The notes: generated by a model not told the origin, from the sequence alone. A stretch of DNA of 38,536 nt from a bacterium (GCA_024278345.1 JAJRTK010000138.1:1-38536), one strand, 5' to 3'. Counted from the stretch's first letter, positions 24,019 to 33,834 are shown. Program-made: numbers and translations.

Positions 24019-26163
24019 ATGCGTGGGATCGGGATTGTTTTTGCTCTGATTTGTTCTTTGACTTTGGGTTGGTGCCGGTTGGCGGAAGGGGGTGAGCAAG
24101 TGTCCACGGCGGATGTGGCCGATCCTTGGATTTGGCTGGAAGATATCGATGGTGAGCGTGCTTTGGAGTGGGTGAGGGCGCGGAATGCGGAGACGACGCG
24201 GGAATTGGAGGCGGTAGCGGAGTTTGCGGAGATCCACCGGCGAAATCTGGAGATCGTCGATTCGAAGGAGAGGATTCCCTATGTGGCCATTAGGGGAGAC
24301 TGGCTTTATAATTTTTGGCGGGATTCAGAGCATATCCGGGGGCTCTGGCGGCGCACGACCTTGGGCTCTTATTTGAGCGAGGTGCCGAAGTGGGAGACGG
24401 TTCTCGACCTGGATGCTCTGGCCAAGAGTGAAGGGGAAAACTGGGTATGGAAGGGGTCGGTTTGCCTCCGGCCCGGTTGGCGGCGGTGCATGATTCGGCT
24501 TTCCCGTGGTGGGGGAGATGCCGTGGTGGCGCGGGAGTTCGATGCCGTAACGAAGCAGTTCGTTGATGGCGGCTTCGAGCTTTCCGAGGCGAAGCTAGAC
24601 TTGAGCTGGAAGGATGGCGACAGGCTGTGGGTGGGAACCGATTTTGGCAAGGGGTCGCTGACGAATTCGGGTTATCCGCGCCTGGCGAAGGAGTGGAAGC
24701 GGGGCACGCCGCTCAGTGCGGCGCGGCTTGTTTTCCAGGGGAAGGTTACCGATGTCAGCTCCGTGGCCTATAGTGTGCAAAGTCCGGAGGGCCGGTATGA
24801 TCTGGTGGAGCGGAGTCCGGCGTTCTACCGATCGGAGAGGTTCCTGATGTTGGGCGGACGGCTGGTGAAGCTCGACCTTCCGGAGGACGCGGAGCTTGAG
24901 AGGATTTTCAAAGAGCGGCTTGTGGTGTCACTCCGTTCCGATTGGACGGTGGGAGGCCGGGTCTATTCACGGGATGCCCTTCTGGCGATGGATCTCAACG
25001 CGTTTCTCCGGGGCGATCGCGATTTTGAGGTGTTGTTCGAGCCTTCGGACAGGGTCGTTCTCAGATCAGTTTCGGCGACGCGAAACAGCCTGTTGCTCTC
25101 GGTACTGGATAACGTCCATGGGCGGCTCTATCGGCTTTCGCCCGTTGGCGATGGCTGGAACCGGGAAGAAGTGGCATTGCCCGGCCCGGGAACGGCCAGC
25201 GTGCTTTCCGCAAGTGACATCGATGACACTTTTTTCTTCTATTACACGGATTTTCTTACGCCCACGACCCTTTATCTTTGGCAAGAGGAAGTGGTAACGA
25301 AGGTCAAGTCGGACCCCGCCTTCTTTGATGTCACGGGGATGGAGACGCTCCAATACGAGGCTACTTCCAAGGATGGGACGCGGATTCCCTATTTTGTTGT
25401 TCTGCCCAAGGGGTATGAGGGTCACGGGAAGAACCCGACGCTGCTCTATGGATATGGAGGTTTCGAGGTCTCCATGACTCCTCACTATTCCCCCATTACG
25501 GGTTCTGCCTGGATGGAGCGTGGTGGTGTTTACGTACTGGCGAACATTCGAGGCGGCGGGGAGTTTGGCGCCGCGTGGCACCAGGCTGGGCTCAAGTCCA
25601 AGCGCCACAAGGTGTTCGAAGACTTCATCGCCGTGGCCGAAGATCTCGTTGCGCGGCGGATTACCTCCCCCGAGCACTTGGGGATCATGGGAGGCTCCAA
25701 CGGTGGATTGCTGGTGGGGGCCGCCTTCACTCAGCGTCCCGATCTCTTCCGGGCCGTTGTTTGTGCCGTGCCTCTTTTGGATATGCGCCGGTATCACAGG
25801 TTGTCGGCTGGCGCCAGTTGGATGGCCGAGTATGGAGATCCGGACAAGCCGGAGGATTGGGCTTATATCAAGGCCTGGTCACCCTACCACAACCTGAAGA
25901 AGGGTGTGGAGTATCCGAAGGTCTTCATCAGGACATCGACCAGGGATGATCGTGTCCATCCCGGTCACGCCCGGAAAATGGCGGCGAAAATGCTCCAGAT
26001 GGGTTTCCCGGTTTACTACCATGAGAATATCGAAGGCGGGCATTCGGCCGCGGCGAATAATCAGCAACGGGCCTACGCTTCGGCGCTGGAGTTTGCCTAT
26101 CTATGGAAAATGCTTGGGCCCGCCGACGTGTCTGACAAGGCGGGAGAGCTGCCGCCTAGCTGA
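24019..26163 (+). CDS. Prolyl-oligopeptidase-type (S9A) serine peptidase, exported
   Basis: A 714-residue S9A-family peptidase that would cleave peptides after proline or similar residues. It starts with a signal-like segment (MRGIGIVFALICSLTLGWC; a Cys in this region could make it a lipoprotein, but the surrounding residues are not a standard lipobox). A beta-propeller of about 400 residues follows, then the alpha/beta-hydrolase domain. The catalytic residues are visible: Ser560 in GGSNGG, Asp644 in TSTRDDRVHP, His675 in EGGHSAAA. The motif LYGYGGFEVSMTPHYS is also typical. ATG at 24019 follows AAAAAAGGACG. The M3 peptidase gene starts 65 bases later; both would take part in peptide scavenging, one exported and one cytoplasmic. 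Confidence 0.9.
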   Translation: MRGIGIVFALICSLTLGWCRLAEGGEQVSTADVADPWIWLEDIDGERALEWVRARNAETTRELEAVAEFAEIHRRNLEIVDSKERIPYVAIRGDWLYNFWRDSEHIRGLWRRTTLGSYLSEVPKWETVLDLDALAKSEGENWVWKGSVCLRPGWRRCMIRLSRGGGDAVVAREFDAVTKQFVDGGFELSEAKLDLSWKDGDRLWVGTDFGKGSLTNSGYPRLAKEWKRGTPLSAARLVFQGKVTDVSSVAYSVQSPEGRYDLVERSPAFYRSERFLMLGGRLVKLDLPEDAELERIFKERLVVSLRSDWTVGGRVYSRDALLAMDLNAFLRGDRDFEVLFEPSDRVVLRSVSATRNSLLLSVLDNVHGRLYRLSPVGDGWNREEVALPGPGTASVLSASDIDDTFFFYYTDFLTPTTLYLWQEEVVTKVKSDPAFFDVTGMETLQYEATSKDGTRIPYFVVLPKGYEGHGKNPTLLYGYGGFEVSMTPHYSPITGSAWMERGGVYVLANIRGGGEFGAAWHQAGLKSKRHKVFEDFIAVAEDLVARRITSPEHLGIMGGSNGGLLVGAAFTQRPDLFRAVVCAVPLLDMRRYHRLSAGASWMAEYGDPDKPEDWAYIKAWSPYHNLKKGVEYPKVFIRTSTRDDRVHPGHARKMAAKMLQMGFPVYYHENIEGGHSAAANNQQRAYASALEFAYLWKMLGPADVSDKAGELPPS

Positions 26164-26228
26164 CGAATAAGCGCGTCGCTCAGGGAGGTGTGCGCCCCGA
26201 TGGATTCACTTCTAAGACAGGAACCGCG

Positions 26229-28079
26229 ATGCAGCCGAGTGCCAAGATCCAGCCCAACTGGGACATGACGCCCTATTTCCCCGATATTGAAGGGGAAGTT
26301 TATCACGAATTCTTTTCTGAATTGTCCAGGGAGCTTGCGGCCCTTGGTGCGCGGAGTGCGGATCTGCCGCCCATCGAGGTGGATACTGTCGGGGATTGGG
26401 CGGCTTTTTTGGCGTCGTGGGAGGCGGCCTCGTCGCGGCTGGGCCACGTTTCCTCGTACCTGGGGTGTTTGGGAGCCGCCGATGCCCGGAGCGACGCTAT
26501 TCGGGGTGAAACGGCTCGGTTGGCATGGCTTCGAGCGGCTCAGGAAAAGATTTGGGCCATGGCTTCCCATCGCTTTGGCGAAGCGTCCAGGGAGGCATTC
26601 GAAGTGTTGGTGGGCCAGCCAGATCTGGAGGGCATGGGCTACAGGCTTCGTCGCGCCCGGCAAGGCGCTCGCAAGAGCATGGCCCCGGAATTGGAGGGGT
26701 TGGCGGCGGATCTCAAAGTCACGGGGTTGGGAGCTTGGGCTCGGCTTTACGACCAGATTTCCGGCACGCTGACCTTTGAGCTCGCGGTGCCCGGCCAGCC
26801 GGTTCGCGAACTGCCCGTTTCCATGACCCGTTCACTCCTGGAAGATCGGGATCCTGAGGTGCGCCGTGCCGCTCTTACTGGAGCCAATGTTGCTTGGAGT
26901 CGCCACGCCGACAGCTTGGCGGCCTGTCTGAACAATATTTCCGGGAGCCGGTTGACGGTTTACCGTCGCCGTGGAGAGGAGCATTATCTCGATCCCGCCC
27001 TTTTTGGCGCGGCCATTGAGAGAAAGACGCTCAACACGATGATGGAGGTGGTGACCACCGCTCAGCCTTTGGTGCGGCGTTACCTTTGGAACAAGGCGCG
27101 GCTCCTGGGGAAAGAGCGTCTTGGGTTCCAGGATCTCAAAGCGCCTGTTGGGAAGGGGGATGGGGAAGGGCGAAGCTGGGGCGAGGGCGTTGCGCTGCTT
27201 TTTGAAGCGTTCGAGGCATTCCATCCGGAGCTGGCCGATTTCGCACGGCACGCCGTGGAACATCGCTGGATCGATTACGAACCTCGGCTGGGCAAGCGCC
27301 CGGGAGCTTTTTGTTCCAGCTCTTCGCTCATCAACCAGTCCAGGATCTTCCTTTCCTATCATGGAAAGCCGGGCGACCTTCTGACTCTGTCCCACGAGCT
27401 GGGGCACGGCTTCCACAACTGGGTAATGCGGGATCTCCGGCCCTGGGCGCGTGGTTATCCCATGACACTGGCTGAAACCGCATCCACATTTTGTGAGCAG
27501 GTGGTGACCGATCTTCTTTTGGAACGAGCTGCCTCCGTGGGGGAGCGTCTCGGTGTGCTGGATGAACGGCTTCAGGATGCGGCCACTTTTCTGTTGAACA
27601 TTCCCATGCGGTTCTGGTTCGAGTCTGCTCTTTACGATGAGCGTCGCGACGGAGAGGTGGGGGTCCATCGCCTTCAGGAGATGATGCTCGATGCTCAGCG
27701 CCGCGCGTATGGGGATGCCCTGGATCCCGACGAGCTCGATCCCTGGTTTTGGGCCTCGAAGCTCCATTTTTACATCTCTTCCGTGAGCTTCTACAATTTT
27801 CCCTACACGTTCGGTTACCTTTTCAGTTTTGGGCTTTTTGCCCGGGCCCTGAAAGAGGGCCGTGGTTTCTTGCCTCGCTACAAGGCGCTCCTCCGGGAGA
27901 CAGGCGGTGCGACAGCCGAAGAAGTGGCCGCCAGGAACTTGGGGGTCGATCTTCGGGCTCCCGCTTTCTGGGAGGAGTGCATTGGCCTGATTCAGGCCGA
28001 TTGCGCGGCGTTCGAAGACTTGGTGAACAGCGTCCTCGGCCCTCAAAACGAAGTCAGGACCGCCCACTTTCATCGATGA
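26229..28079 (+). CDS. pepF: M3-family oligoendopeptidase (PepF type)
   Basis: A 616-residue zinc metallopeptidase of the M3B oligoendopeptidase F family that hydrolyses medium-sized peptides in the cytoplasm. No signal peptide is seen. The catalytic site is HELGH (389-393) in SHELGHGFHNWVM with third ligand Glu416 in LAETASTFCEQ. The N-terminal helical region and the C-terminal YNFPYTFGYLFSFGLF segment are typical of the family. The start is set at ATG 26229 because AGGA lies six bases upstream; GTG 26190 abuts a GGAGG and is less suitable. The last 26 bases overlap the 3' end of the convergent response-regulator gene. Confidence 0.9.
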   Translation: MQPSAKIQPNWDMTPYFPDIEGEVYHEFFSELSRELAALGARSADLPPIEVDTVGDWAAFLASWEAASSRLGHVSSYLGCLGAADARSDAIRGETARLAWLRAAQEKIWAMASHRFGEASREAFEVLVGQPDLEGMGYRLRRARQGARKSMAPELEGLAADLKVTGLGAWARLYDQISGTLTFELAVPGQPVRELPVSMTRSLLEDRDPEVRRAALTGANVAWSRHADSLAACLNNISGSRLTVYRRRGEEHYLDPALFGAAIERKTLNTMMEVVTTAQPLVRRYLWNKARLLGKERLGFQDLKAPVGKGDGEGRSWGEGVALLFEAFEAFHPELADFARHAVEHRWIDYEPRLGKRPGAFCSSSSLINQSRIFLSYHGKPGDLLTLSHELGHGFHNWVMRDLRPWARGYPMTLAETASTFCEQVVTDLLLERAASVGERLGVLDERLQDAATFLLNIPMRFWFESALYDERRDGEVGVHRLQEMMLDAQRRAYGDALDPDELDPWFWASKLHFYISSVSFYNFPYTFGYLFSFGLFARALKEGRGFLPRYKALLRETGGATAEEVAARNLGVDLRAPAFWEECIGLIQADCAAFEDLVNSVLGPQNEVRTAHFHR

Positions 28080-28821
28080 GCCGCGCGGCTTCCAAAAGCA
28101 GATGGGTCGTCGTGGTTCGCATTTCGTCTTCAACCTCGACTTTGCCACCGGTGAAAGCGAACGTTCCCTTGGACCAGCCAAGAAGACGGGTGATGGCGTG
28201 CTGATTGGTCCAGGAGCTGTCGTCCATGAGCTTCGCGCTCATGACCCGACCGCCCCGGAAAAAGGCAATGGCTTTCCCATGTTCTGGCGCTTCGACTTTG
28301 AGGACGCCGCTTTTCTTCTCGCCTTCCAGCATGGTGAGGATGGAAGCAATCCCGAATTGCTCGATGGAGCCCCCAAGGCTGAATCCTGTGGCCAGGTTGC
28401 TCCCCGTGATCTGAGCTTCCAATTGTTTTCTTAAGACTTCCTGTCGTTCCAGGACCTTGTGGAGGCGTGCGCTGAGCTCTTTGGGGCGGAACGGCTTGGG
28501 CAGATAGTCGTCCGCCCCGAGATGGAAGCCTTTGACTTGATCGTCCGCGCTTCCCAGGGAAGTGAGAAAGACCACGGGCACGAATGCGAACTTGGAGTTC
28601 GAGCGGAGCTTCTTCAGCATCGTCCATCCGTCCATGACGGGCATCATAATGTCCAGGACGATAAGATCCGGTTGGGCGGACTGGAGGAGCTGGAGTGCCT
28701 CTTGGCCGTTGCTCGCCGTGAGGGTCTGGAATCCTTCGATTTCCAGCACCGTTTTCACTAAGTACCGCAGCTTGTCGTCGTCATCGACAAGGAGAACCAG
28801 TTTTTTCCCGGAATCGGCCAT
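28054..28821 (-). CDS. Response regulator with C-terminal DUF4388 domain
   Basis: A 255-residue protein with an N-terminal receiver domain (about 7-125): acidic pocket VLLVDDDD (Asp13-16), phosphorylation site Asp57 in DLIVLDIMMPVMDG, conserved Thr/Ser and Lys in LPKPF. A short coiled linker (KVLERQEVLRKQLEAQ) and a DUF4388 domain (about 145-250, GSIEQFGIASILTMLEGEKKSGVLKVE) follow. No DNA-binding domain is present, so it probably signals through protein contacts. The start is set at ATG 28821, with GAGGAG 11 bases upstream; the extension to 29031 is non-conserved. No sensor kinase gene is adjacent, so it is an orphan regulator. Its 3' end overlaps the M3 peptidase gene tail-to-tail. Confidence 0.88.
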   Translation of the reverse strand: MADSGKKLVLLVDDDDKLRYLVKTVLEIEGFQTLTASNGQEALQLLQSAQPDLIVLDIMMPVMDGWTMLKKLRSNSKFAFVPVVFLTSLGSADDQVKGFHLGADDYLPKPFRPKELSARLHKVLERQEVLRKQLEAQITGSNLATGFSLGGSIEQFGIASILTMLEGEKKSGVLKVEAPEHGKAIAFFRGGRVMSAKLMDDSSWTNQHAITRLLGWSKGTFAFTGGKVEVEDEMRTTTTHLLLEAARLIDESGRS

Positions 28822-29014
28822 GAAGTGAGTTACTCCTCTCGGAATCGTTGACCGGGTCTGGATACGGAATCCGACTCTATCGAGGAAAAACGGTACCAGG
28901 TAGAGTCCATTCCATCCAAACGATTGCCGGAGATTTTCCGTCCTGTTCTTCTTCGCGAGTGAAAAAAAAACGACGTGGTGGCCGGTAATGGCGATGGAGG
29001 GCCAAAGTCTATAG

Positions 29015-29065
29015 GTCAACGTTCTTTGCAACCATCATGCTTCGGGGTAACATAAAAGCGTTGAC
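29015..29065 (+). promoter_or_regulatory. Candidate promoter of the phosphorylase gene with flanking inverted repeats
   Basis: TTGCAA (29026-29031), 16 bases, TAACAT (29048-29053). The hexamers are framed by an exact 7-base inverted repeat, GTCAACG (29015-29021) and CGTTGAC (29059-29065), which might be an operator pair. The hexamers match the consensus only four of six. Confidence 0.3.
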
Positions 29066-29100
29066 GAGAATCGCCGGTTTCATCCTGAAGGAGTCACTCC

Positions 29101-30411
29101 ATGCGCGCAACCGATATCATCGCCAAGAAGAGGGACGGCAAGGCTCTATCCGGCGGGGAGATCCGGTGGTTCATTAATCAATACGTGGCCGAAGCTCTTC
29201 CGGATTACCAAATGGCGGCCCTTTTGATGGCCGTTTTTCTGAAGGGGATGAACGGCGGAGAACAGGCGGCCTTGACCGATGCGATGCTCCATTCGGGGCG
29301 CTCCTACAAGCCGGAGGTTTTCGGAGGGAGCGCCGCGGACAAGCACTCCACGGGAGGCGTGGGAGACAAGGTGAGTTTGATCCTCGCGCCGCTAGCAGCG
29401 GCAGCGGGCTTGAAGGTGCCCATGACCTCGGGGCGCGGACTGGGGCATACCGGGGGCACCTTGGACAAGCTGGAGAGTATTTCGGGGTTTCGGACCCGGC
29501 TGAGCGACGAGGAGTTTCTGGCTCAGATGGATGAGTTGGGAGTGGCGATGATCGGGCAAAGTCCTGACTTCGTTCCGGCGGACATGAAAATGTACCGGCT
29601 TCGGGACGTGACGGCGACGGTAGAGTCGATCCCGCTCATTGCCGCCTCCATCATGAGCAAGAAGATTGGCGAGGGGATTAGCTCGCTGGTGCTGGACGTG
29701 AAAACGGGGAGCGGAGCCTTCATGAAGAGTCTGGAGGATGCTCGTCGTCTTGCTGGGGCTATGGTGGATATCGGGGCGGCGCACGGAGTCCGCTGTAGGG
29801 CCTTGTTGACGGCCATGGACCAGCCGCTTGGCCGCGCTGTAGGCCATAGTCTGGAGATCCTGGAGTGCATCGAGATCCTGCGGACGGGGGAGGGGATGGC
29901 GGATCTCCTGGACCTCACGGTGGAGCTCACGGCTCAGATGCTCTTCCTGGAAGGGAAATACACCGATCTCGGGCAGGGGCGGGAGGTTTGCCGGGGGCTG
30001 TTGTCGGATGGGTCGGCCTATCAACGGTTTCGGCGAATGGTCCGGGCTCAGGGTGGGGATTTAGCCATGGTGGACGAGCCCTCAAGGTTGCCCCGTGCGG
30101 AGCGGCGGGAGGTGATTCGGGCTGGGACCTCCGGGTTTGTTCGGCGCCTCGATGCGCTGGCCATTGGGAAGCTGGTCCAAGGCCTGGGTGGCGGTCGCGC
30201 CGTCATCACGGACAGCATCGACTATGGCGTCGGAGTCTGGATCGAGCGGAAAATCGGGGATCGAGTCAAGGAGGGAGATCCGCTGGTCACGGTTCATCAC
30301 AATGGCCGGGGAGTGGAGGGGCTGGAGCGGCGTGTCGCCGATGCTTACGAAATCGGCGAGGCACCGGGGCCTCGCCGAGCGATCCTTGGTCAGGTGGATC
30401 CTTCCACCTAA
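29101..30411 (+). CDS. deoA: Pyrimidine-nucleoside/thymidine phosphorylase
   Basis: A 436-residue nucleoside phosphorylase that cleaves thymidine or uridine with phosphate to the free base and (deoxy)ribose-1-phosphate. It shows KHSTGGVGDK, the family signature SGRGLGHTGGTLDKLE, DVTATVESIPLIAASIMSKK, and DVKTGSGAFM, with an N-terminal alpha domain and a C-terminal biotin-like beta domain. The sequence is closer to the Bacillus Pdp type (broad pyrimidine specificity) than to E. coli DeoA, so pdp is an alternative name. ATG at 29101 follows AAGGAG by eight bases. It is divergent from the response regulator; no other deo genes are nearby. Confidence 0.93.
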   Translation: MRATDIIAKKRDGKALSGGEIRWFINQYVAEALPDYQMAALLMAVFLKGMNGGEQAALTDAMLHSGRSYKPEVFGGSAADKHSTGGVGDKVSLILAPLAAAAGLKVPMTSGRGLGHTGGTLDKLESISGFRTRLSDEEFLAQMDELGVAMIGQSPDFVPADMKMYRLRDVTATVESIPLIAASIMSKKIGEGISSLVLDVKTGSGAFMKSLEDARRLAGAMVDIGAAHGVRCRALLTAMDQPLGRAVGHSLEILECIEILRTGEGMADLLDLTVELTAQMLFLEGKYTDLGQGREVCRGLLSDGSAYQRFRRMVRAQGGDLAMVDEPSRLPRAERREVIRAGTSGFVRRLDALAIGKLVQGLGGGRAVITDSIDYGVGVWIERKIGDRVKEGDPLVTVHHNGRGVEGLERRVADAYEIGEAPGPRRAILGQVDPST

Positions 30412-30441
30412 ACGAAACCTGTTCGTGGGAATTTCCGGCTT

Positions 30442-30732
30442 TTACTTCTTGCCCTTGGAGCTGCCCCCACCCACGTGATTCTGCAAAAAGGGGGGAACAC
30501 AAATACAGCTATTCTTGTGGTCCCATCCTTTCGGGCAGCCAACATGTGTGAGTCTAGCAGTGCCCTTGAGAAACTGATCCACCAGGGCGCGGATTTTTGC
30601 CAGATTCTTCGGATCCGATGTGTAGCGCATGATCATTTCGTTTTCTATGATCCTGGCCGCCAGTTGGATCTCTAGAACATCGGCGAGTTCGCACTTGACC
30701 TTGCTCTTCTTCCTCTTGTTCTTCTTCGCCAT
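30442..30732 (-). CDS. Small Cys/His-containing hypothetical protein
   Basis: A 96-residue protein beginning with a very basic Lys-rich tail (MAKKNKRKKSKVK) and ending in a Gly/Ser/Lys tail. The central part is helical, and the C-terminal half has Cys and His residues (THVGCPKGWDHKNSCICVPP), so metal binding is possible but unproven. It has a good ribosome-binding site, GGGGAG, and begins 33 bases after the stop of the large kinase gene on the same strand, which supports it as a real gene and likely co-transcribed. No family is recognised. Confidence 0.55.
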   Translation of the reverse strand: MAKKNKRKKSKVKCELADVLEIQLAARIIENEMIMRYTSDPKNLAKIRALVDQFLKGTARLTHVGCPKGWDHKNSCICVPPFLQNHVGGGSSKGKK

Positions 30733-30765
30733 TTCGTCTCCCCTGGTAAAAGAAGAATTCCCGGC

Positions 30766-33720
30766 CTAGCGGCCAAATTCCAGAAGCCAGACGTCTTCGA
30801 TATTCCTCTGACGACTGCACAAAAGCTGACCGTTGGGCAGGAGTTGGAGGCCCGAAAAACCAGTCTCCTTGATCCTGCCCCTGGCCAATTGGCGGAAGCT
30901 CCCCTCTTTCAGAGAGAAAGCGGCAAGATATTGAAATCCAGCTTCCAGGTTCTCAACCGCAAGGTAGAGGATATCTCTCTGGAAGTCCAGCGCCACGGAG
31001 CCCACCGTGGAGTTTTCGATGGCGCTCAACGAGTACTGTTGCCCATCGATACCGATTTCCAGAAGCTGGCCCTGGCGCGAGGCCTCGCCCCCGTATTCTT
31101 CCTGTAGCACCAGAAAAGGGCGCCTCTCTTTCCACCAGCTCAACAGGCGCGGGGCAAGACTGAACTCATCCTCTTGTGTCCAGATCTTGGAGACCTTGCC
31201 TGTCTCGAGTTCGACGGTGTACAAGGCGGATTTATTGGCTTCGTTCTGGTGTGAAGCCACATAGGCAAGAGTCTTGCCGTCCAGGGAGTAGGCAAGAGAG
31301 CTCAGGTCGGTCTCCAGGTCTCCTTGGAACAAGCTCTTCGACTGGATTTCTCCCGATGCCAGATGAAGCTGGCGGATTTCCTGTATTTCCTTGCTGACGC
31401 GAGCGACGAAGGCCAGGCGGTGGCCGTCGGGACTCCAGGTACGGCGGCGACTGGCCCAGGAGAGAGGTGACATGATCAGGTTGGGAGGCCGGAAATTCTC
31501 CGCCACGAGGCGATCTTGTCTCGTTCCGATGTCCAGGATGTGAAGCTGGAAGGCCTGGTTTTCTTCCCGGATGTAAGCTAGAAGATCGCCTCCGGGGGAG
31601 AGAAGAGGAGCCGCCCCGTCTTTGACAACCACCTCAAGGTTTCTGATGCCATCTTCCGTGAGATCTCCCTCAAGAATCTGGCTGTCGAAGATAGAGGCGA
31701 TCTTTTCTCGAGCCGGTTTTCCCCTTTGAAAGGCCACCCGGGAACTCCTGCTGGTGGTGGGCCAGAGATCGGGGAGACTGTCGGCGGTGATCTGTTTTTG
31801 ACGCCCGGTTTTCGGGTCGATCAGGAAGAGGTTACTGCTTTCCTCGGTGTAGTGGATGACGGCTTTGGAACCGTCAGCCGAGGTCCCTTGGATCCACTCG
31901 CTTTCGAGGCTGAGGGTGAGCTGCGTCAGCTTGCCCGTCGTAGCGTCCAGGCGCCAGAGGTCGATCTGGCCACTTTTTTCCGACGAGAAGAGGAGCATTC
32001 GTCCATCGAGCCCTTGCCAGCAGGGGGAGGAAGCGTTCATGCCAGGTGGAGTCAAACGGCGCGGTGCGGATCCGTTGAGGCGGGCGAGCCAGAGAGCATC
32101 TCCATCCTTTCCGCGCAAAGAGTAGACCACGGCCTTTCCATCGGGGCGGATATCGATGCTCCCAGCGCTCATCCCAGCCCGTAAGGGAAACATTTCGTCC
32201 ATGCGGTCTTTCGAAAAATCGTATCGATAGAGAGCTCTTCCAGGTGTGACGAAATAGAGTTTGTTACCGATCCAGCGGACCAGCGTTGGGCCATAAGGGG
32301 AAGAGGGAAGTTGGAGGGTCCTTTTCGTGGGGCCTCCGAAAGCGGGCACGATTTTCAGGAGATGAGTCTCTCCTTGGAGGATAAGCAAGGCCAGCTCTTT
32401 GCCATCACTGGACCAGACGTGGCCGATGAGCTTTCCAGTTCCGGCAACGGGGATGCTCCGGGTTTCCCCGTCGCTGGTTGCCAAGAGCCAGAGCTGGGCT
32501 TTTCCGTCCCCGTCGGAGAGGAAGGAGATCCAATTCCCGTCCGGAGAGATACGCTCGTCAAATTCCGCGGCGGGCCCGGTGAACACTGGCTTCATCGAAA
32601 TGGGGGTTGCCGGTTTCGGTGTTGGGCCGGATGACCAAAAAAGAAGCCCCGTGGCGCTGACTAGAAGAATGAGAAGAATTCCTGAAAGCCATCCGAATCC
32701 ACGGGAAGGCCTCGAGATCGGCCCGGCCCCGGAATGGAAATCCGTCAAGGGGAACTGAGTCTCCCGGAGGGATTCGAGAGCACCGCGGATCTCGTTGGCG
32801 GAGCGGTATCTCTCCTCCACCGATTTGGCCAGGCATCGGTCGATGATCTGGATGAGCTCCTTCGGCAGGTCTGATCGGAGGCCCGGCAATGGAGGAGGAT
32901 CCTGTGTCAAGATACAAATTGCCAGATCTCCGATGTCTTTCCCGGTGAATGGGCGGACACCCACGGCCATTTCGTAGAAAATAGAACCTAGGGAAAAGAG
33001 GTCGGATCGGTGATCGAGGGGTTCTCTCCGGAGTTGCTCCGGCGACATATAGGGAACAGTGCCGGGGACTCGGCCCTTTCGGGTAAGCTCGGAGTCGTCC
33101 GCCGTGGCCGTATTCCCGGTGCCTACCTCGGTGGGAGGACTGGGGATGGTTTCTTCCAGAGAGCTGGATGGATCCAGCGGGACTGCCGGCCTGTCAGCAT
33201 CCGTGACTCTATCGCTCGGGGGATTGAAGGGCTCCGCCGCGTGATGGATTTTCGCCAGACCGAAGTCCAGAACCTTGACAGTGCCGCGACTACCGCACAT
33301 GATGTTGGCCGGCTTCAGATCCCGGTGGATGATCCCATTTTCGTGGGCCGCGGCCAGAGCGCTGGCCAGGGCGACGGAAAATCCCAAGAAACGGTGGATC
33401 TCCATGCCGTTGTTGGGAATCAGGTCGGCAAGTGTTTGCCCCTCCACCAATTCCATCGTCAGGAAGTGGAGTCCGCAATCTTCCTCCACGGAAAATATCT
33501 TGACGATGTTGGGATGGCTTACAGCGGCAAGAGCCCGTGCTTCCCGCTCAAAGCGACGCAGCCGCGACCGATCCGTCGCCAAGTGGCTTGGAAGCACTTT
33601 TAAGGCGATATCCCTCTCCAGCTTCAGATCCCGCGCCAGGAAGACCTCCCCCATCCCTCCAGCCCCGAGCTGGTAGGCGATCTCGTAGTGTCTGAGGCGA
33701 TCCCCCGCTTGAAGCGTCAT
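30766..33720 (-). CDS. Membrane Ser/Thr protein kinase with extracytoplasmic TolB/WD40-like propeller
   Basis: A 984-residue PknB-type kinase. The kinase domain (about 12-310) has the glycine loop QLGAGGMGEVFLA, Lys41, HRDLKPAN (Asp134), DFGLAK (Asp152) and GTVPYMSPEQL; all catalytic residues are present. Between DFG and GTVPYMSPE there is an insertion of about 60 Ser/Thr/Pro-rich residues (158-219), longer than usual. One membrane helix (about 345-367) follows, then about 600 residues of TolB-type beta-propeller repeats (SPDGNWISFLSDGDGK, SPDGHRLAFVAR, and RPDGKAVVYSLRGKDG). This layout is common in Acidobacteriota. The start is ATG 33720 with AAGGGG upstream; an ATG at 33747 has no ribosome-binding site. 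Ligand and substrates are unknown. Confidence 0.88.
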   Translation of the reverse strand: MTLQAGDRLRHYEIAYQLGAGGMGEVFLARDLKLERDIALKVLPSHLATDRSRLRRFEREARALAAVSHPNIVKIFSVEEDCGLHFLTMELVEGQTLADLIPNNGMEIHRFLGFSVALASALAAAHENGIIHRDLKPANIMCGSRGTVKVLDFGLAKIHHAAEPFNPPSDRVTDADRPAVPLDPSSSLEETIPSPPTEVGTGNTATADDSELTRKGRVPGTVPYMSPEQLRREPLDHRSDLFSLGSIFYEMAVGVRPFTGKDIGDLAICILTQDPPPLPGLRSDLPKELIQIIDRCLAKSVEERYRSANEIRGALESLRETQFPLTDFHSGAGPISRPSRGFGWLSGILLILLVSATGLLFWSSGPTPKPATPISMKPVFTGPAAEFDERISPDGNWISFLSDGDGKAQLWLLATSDGETRSIPVAGTGKLIGHVWSSDGKELALLILQGETHLLKIVPAFGGPTKRTLQLPSSPYGPTLVRWIGNKLYFVTPGRALYRYDFSKDRMDEMFPLRAGMSAGSIDIRPDGKAVVYSLRGKDGDALWLARLNGSAPRRLTPPGMNASSPCWQGLDGRMLLFSSEKSGQIDLWRLDATTGKLTQLTLSLESEWIQGTSADGSKAVIHYTEESSNLFLIDPKTGRQKQITADSLPDLWPTTSRSSRVAFQRGKPAREKIASIFDSQILEGDLTEDGIRNLEVVVKDGAAPLLSPGGDLLAYIREENQAFQLHILDIGTRQDRLVAENFRPPNLIMSPLSWASRRRTWSPDGHRLAFVARVSKEIQEIRQLHLASGEIQSKSLFQGDLETDLSSLAYSLDGKTLAYVASHQNEANKSALYTVELETGKVSKIWTQEDEFSLAPRLLSWWKERRPFLVLQEEYGGEASRQGQLLEIGIDGQQYSLSAIENSTVGSVALDFQRDILYLAVENLEAGFQYLAAFSLKEGSFRQLARGRIKETGFSGLQLLPNGQLLCSRQRNIEDVWLLEFGR

Positions 33721-33834
33721 TTCCCCTTCTCTCGTGGACAACCCCATCTAACACTCATGGGAGAATCGAACCACCCCAGAAGCATGAAAGGCTGGACGCC
33801 GCGGCCTCCGATGTTTTAGCCCCCCAATCTTTTC

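Noticed and set aside
26832-28181. 449-codon open frame on the minus strand
   Set aside because: Antisense to the M3 peptidase, which has intact catalytic motifs; no recognisable domain.
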